Assembly (NCBI GenBank): GCA_024103135.1
Contig: JAGFIZ010000098.1
Span: 1-64,000, forward strand
Length of the DNA: 64,000 nt
Direction of reading: 5' to 3'
From: Bradyrhizobiaceae bacterium
GTDB taxonomy: Bacteria; Bacteroidota; Ignavibacteria; Kapaibacteriales; Kapaibacteriaceae
Below the pieces are notes generated by a model, which made no database searches, was not told where the DNA came from, and saw only the letters and a list, made by a program, of their open reading frames with translations. The position numbers were made by a program, and so were the translations under genes. Positions 61,882 to 64,000 of the stretch are shown here, in pieces (within the stretch, counting starts at the first letter, position 1; every line of letters starts with the position of its first letter).

Positions 61882-62274
61882 ATGAATGTGCAGCCGCTAA
61901 AGGGCTTTGGTGCCTTTGATGCGATACTGCAAAAAGGTAAAAGGTTTACGGTGGGCCCAATAGGGCTCACCGTACTTGTTACTCCATCAGCCCCCTGCAC
62001 TCACCTTGAGTTTGGTGTTGCAATTGGTAAGAAAACAGCAAGGCATGCTGTCGTGCGCAGTAGAGTTCGCAGGTTACTCAGAGTTGCGCTTCGTACCACC
62101 CTTCGTACCTATGGAGATCGATTGAGCGAACTCGGCATCACTGCGATTATTGTGATCTGGCGCAAGCCAGTTGCCCGTCCTTCCTCGATTCGGCTGGCCG
62201 ACGTACAACCGCATGTACAGCGTGCGTTCGACCAGATGCTTGCCACACTCTCGCAACGTGGAGGTGCGCAGTGA
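61882..62274 (+). CDS. rnpA: Ribonuclease P protein component
   Basis: The protein subunit of RNase P, helping the RNA subunit remove 5' leaders from tRNA precursors. It has 130 residues and the core [24 protein letters not shown] (usual RNR motif here R-S-R-V-R-R). The N-terminal part [17 protein letters not shown] matches the usual beginning. Its TGA overlaps the GTG of yidD by four bases. Contains AGGGGGCT (minus) at 61989. Confidence 0.95.
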   Translation: MNVQPLKGFGAFDAILQKGKRFTVGPIGLTVLVTPSAPCTHLEFGVAIGKKTARHAVVRSRVRRLLRVALRTTLRTYGDRLSELGITAIIVIWRKPVARPSSIRLADVQPHVQRAFDQMLATLSQRGGAQ

Positions 62275-62519
62275 GGTACGTTGTTCTTGGTTTCATCTGG
62301 CTGTACCGACGACTAATATCTCCGCTCTTCCCTCCATCCTGCAGGTTCACCCCCACATGCTCTGAGTATGCTTACACTGCCGTTGAACGCTTTGGCGTAT
62401 TTCGCGGAGGATGGCTTGCTGTAAAGCGTATTGGGAAGTGTCATCCCTTACATCCTGGCGGACACGATCCAGTGCCCGACTCGGAACCCTCTTCACCACA
62501 CGCTCATCCACATTGGTAA
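62271..62519 (+). CDS. yidD: Membrane protein insertion efficiency factor YidD
   Basis: An 82-residue protein. The family core is [21 protein letters not shown], then [20 protein letters not shown] and [13 protein letters not shown], with the three conserved cysteines. It helps YidC insert membrane proteins. GTG start, overlapping the rnpA stop (GTGA). The gene ends 2 bases before yidC. Confidence 0.95.
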   Translation: MRYVVLGFIWLYRRLISPLFPPSCRFTPTCSEYAYTAVERFGVFRGGWLAVKRIGKCHPLHPGGHDPVPDSEPSSPHAHPHW

Positions 62520-62521
62520 GT

Positions 62522-64000
62522 ATGGATCGTAAATCACTCATTGGTATCATCCTGATCGGTCTGCTCGTTGCAACATGGGTCTTCGTGCAAAGCATGTTTA
62601 CGAATAGGGACGTTACTCCCGAGAAAACCCAGGCAAACAAGGAGAAGCTTGACAGCCTAGCGTCCACCATCGTGCGTGCATCAAGCGCCCAAGACAGTGC
62701 AGCAACCACAGGTGGCAGCAATGCAGTGACAACGCAGCCAGAGTCGATGGTAACAATCCAGACGGACAGACTTCGCATTCGACTAAGCTCGCATGGCGCA
62801 ACGATTCGGTCGTGGACACTGTTGGATTACCAACCATGGTATAAGGACAGCATGCCCGAGGCCCGCGTAGACCTCATCCACCCAGGAGTCCACGAATTTG
62901 GCTTTTCATTCAGACAGAATAATGGTTCGAAACTCAAGGCACAGGATCTAAACTTTGTATGGAATGTAGGGGGCGATCCAATACGCGTCAAAGGCGCAGA
63001 TTCCGTTGTGGTTAAGGGGACAGCAACGTTACCAACGGGCGGAACCATCGAACGTATCTACACATTTTACGGTGACCGCTACTCCGCATCTACGGAGCTA
63101 GTACTGTCCAACATGGAGCAGACCATACCACAGACCAACCGGTTCGTGAACCTGGAATGGAGTCGCGGTATCCGGTATCAAGAGAGCAGTACGGTAGACG
63201 AGAGCAACAATGCCGTGGCACTGGCATCGTATGGTGACGAAGTAGGGGAGCTTGACGCAACAGATTACAACGCCCCCTTAGAACAAAGTGCAAATGGCAA
63301 CATCAAGTACCTTGCAACACGCACAAAGTACTTTGCTGTCGCCCTCATACCACCTGTCGGATTTGACGGGTCGGCCTTCTACAAAGGCATCCGCTATGGT
63401 GCACCACACGAAGGTCATGTAGAAGAGTACTCGCTTACCTACAAGCTGCCATATACGGGAGGCACGCAGCGACATAAGATGACGCTGTTTGCTGGCCCAA
63501 TGCAGTACGACACTCTTGCCAACTACGGTCTTACTGGCATCCTAAACCTCGGGTGGAAGTGGATCGTTAAGCCCATTGGCGAGTATTTCATGCTTCCGAC
63601 CATGAAGTTCATCCACAACTTCATACCCAACTGGGGCATTGCCATTATCCTCTTTGGTCTATTGCTCAAGGTTATCCTTTACCCATTGAGTATCACGCAG
63701 TTGCAATCGGTACGGAAGATGCAACTCGTAGCACCGCTCATGAATGAAGTGAGGGAGAAGTATAAGGACGACATGCAGCGGCAGCAGAAGGAGACCATGA
63801 AGATCTACTCCGAGTACGGAATCAATCCTGCCGGAGGGTGCTTGCCGCTGATTTTACAAATGCCCATACTCTATGCAATGTATGCCGTACTCAGTCTTAA
63901 CGTCGAGCTTCGGCAAGCAGCGTTCCTTCCATTCTGGATTACGGACCTTTCTGTTCCAGATGTAATCCTCTCGTTACCGTTCAAGCTCCCGCTCGTGAAT
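62522..64000 (+). CDS. yidC: Membrane protein insertase YidC (cut by window end)
   Basis: At least 493 residues are visible and the frame runs off the window. The N-terminal helix (KSLIGIILIGLLVATWVFVQ) is followed by the periplasmic P1 domain (RLRIRLSSHGATIRSWTLLDY; FSFRQNNG; GDRYSASTELVLSN), as in Gram-negative YidC, then by the insertase core: IPNWGIAIILFGLLLKVILYPLS, SVRKMQLVAPLMNEVREKYKDD, EYGINPAGGCLPLILQMPILYAMY. YidC inserts proteins into the inner membrane, with or without SecYEG. The start is the ATG directly after yidD. Confidence 0.97.
   Translation, partial: MDRKSLIGIILIGLLVATWVFVQSMFTNRDVTPEKTQANKEKLDSLASTIVRASSAQDSAATTGGSNAVTTQPESMVTIQTDRLRIRLSSHGATIRSWTLLDYQPWYKDSMPEARVDLIHPGVHEFGFSFRQNNGSKLKAQDLNFVWNVGGDPIRVKGADSVVVKGTATLPTGGTIERIYTFYGDRYSASTELVLSNMEQTIPQTNRFVNLEWSRGIRYQESSTVDESNNAVALASYGDEVGELDATDYNAPLEQSANGNIKYLATRTKYFAVALIPPVGFDGSAFYKGIRYGAPHEGHVEEYSLTYKLPYTGGTQRHKMTLFAGPMQYDTLANYGLTGILNLGWKWIVKPIGEYFMLPTMKFIHNFIPNWGIAIILFGLLLKVILYPLSITQLQSVRKMQLVAPLMNEVREKYKDDMQRQQKETMKIYSEYGINPAGGCLPLILQMPILYAMYAVLSLNVELRQAAFLPFWITDLSVPDVILSLPFKLPLVN

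Larger units (their letters stand above)
1157..61996. repeat. 27 dispersed copies of octamer AGGGGGCT
   Basis: Copies (first base, strand on which it reads AGGGGGCT). Plus: 5650, 8961, 16210, 20587, 22321, 29141, 31080, 33622, 37190, 38792, 41482, 46890, 52653, 57187. Minus: 1157, 3780, 16617, 18050, 23112, 30913, 35309, 38030, 43588, 48983, 56065, 58086, 61989. About two would be expected by chance in this length and composition. Four are intergenic (5650, 31080, 35309, 58086); the others lie in genes, split evenly between the coding and template strands. The next base is T in 14 cases, the previous A in 13, with GGAAGGGGGCT frequent. Counted by eye, so one or two may be missed. Confidence 0.8.

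Noticed and set aside
1157-61996. AGGGGGCT as Chi or KOPS
   Set aside because: Those signals are skewed to one strand of each replichore; here the two strands are used almost equally over 61 kb.
61725-64000. Origin of replication near rpmH-rnpA-yidC
   Set aside because: No dnaA gene and no DnaA-box cluster is seen; the gene cluster alone does not prove an origin here.
1-64000. tRNA or rRNA genes
   Set aside because: I saw no cloverleaf with T-loop signature or rRNA-like stretch; a covariance-model scan would be decisive.

Overview
The window is about 64 kb of compact bacterial chromosome of moderate GC (I estimate a little over 50%). It most likely comes from the Bacteroidota/Chlorobiota (FCB) side of the tree, perhaps a Kapabacteria- or Ignavibacteria-like lineage. 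Three things point there: surface proteins with C-terminal type IX secretion (Por) sorting domains, promoter boxes of the Bacteroidota form TAnnTTTG, and families typical of that group (DUF2911, DUF2851, DUF3467, DUF5684, short-chain L-threonine dehydrogenase, DUF5117-type metalloprotease). The assignment rests on gene content only; there is no rRNA here.

Layout. 1-515 is a cluster of REP-like palindromes. 0.5-5.4 kb (minus): a secreted protein, glycine decarboxylase gcvP and a periplasmic HMA-domain protein. 5.7-14.6 kb (plus): a tripartite RND efflux operon with a DUF2911 protein and a PIG-L deacetylase between adaptor and pump. 14.7-17.7 kb (plus): fumC, murB and a small secreted protein. 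17.8-22.1 kb (minus): a LOG-family protein and a giant T9SS BNR-repeat protein. 22.1-24.2 kb (plus): ubiE/menG, a tandem palindrome array, pyrE and exonuclease III. 24.2-35.2 kb (minus): a chain of overlapping genes for a LolA-like protein, ABC-2 transporter, murD, polyprenyl synthase, idi, dprA, a degenerate N6-methyltransferase-like protein and a phosphohexomutase. 35.3-42.9 kb (minus): an aminopeptidase P, NDH-2, comF, tryptophan dioxygenase, an RDD protein, an MTHFR fusion and a DoxX/MauE protein. 42.9-46.0 kb: a DUF5684 protein and a large lipoprotein metalloprotease, convergent over a shared terminator. 46.4-58.1 kb (plus): pyrF, DUF2851, threonine dehydrogenase, YyaL-like, O-antigen-ligase-like, folD, RluA-type synthase, adk and two tandem beta-barrel paralogues, one with a 25-cysteine domain and OmpA anchor. 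58.2-64 kb (plus): rlpA, a LolA-like protein, a TPR lipoprotein, DUF3467, then rpmH-rnpA-yidD-yidC, with yidC cut by the window end.

How the genes work together. Envelope supply runs through murB, murD, idi, polyprenyl synthase, yidC, rlpA and the RND pump. One-carbon and amino-acid metabolism is represented by gcvP, threonine dehydrogenase, folD and the MTHFR fusion; pyrimidine and nucleotide synthesis by pyrE, pyrF and adk; quinone respiration by ubiE/menG and NDH-2; DNA uptake and processing by dprA and comF.

The strongest unexplained signal is the octamer AGGGGGCT. It occurs 27 times by eye on either strand, roughly ten times chance, with no strand, gene-sense or reading-frame preference. 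That is how a DNA-uptake-type or other genome-wide recognition sequence behaves. Other notable points are start codons placed 4-6 bases after promoter boxes (probable leaderless mRNAs), a terminator inside the first codons of comF, the cysteine-rich barrel protein, and two enzyme-like proteins missing their catalytic residues.
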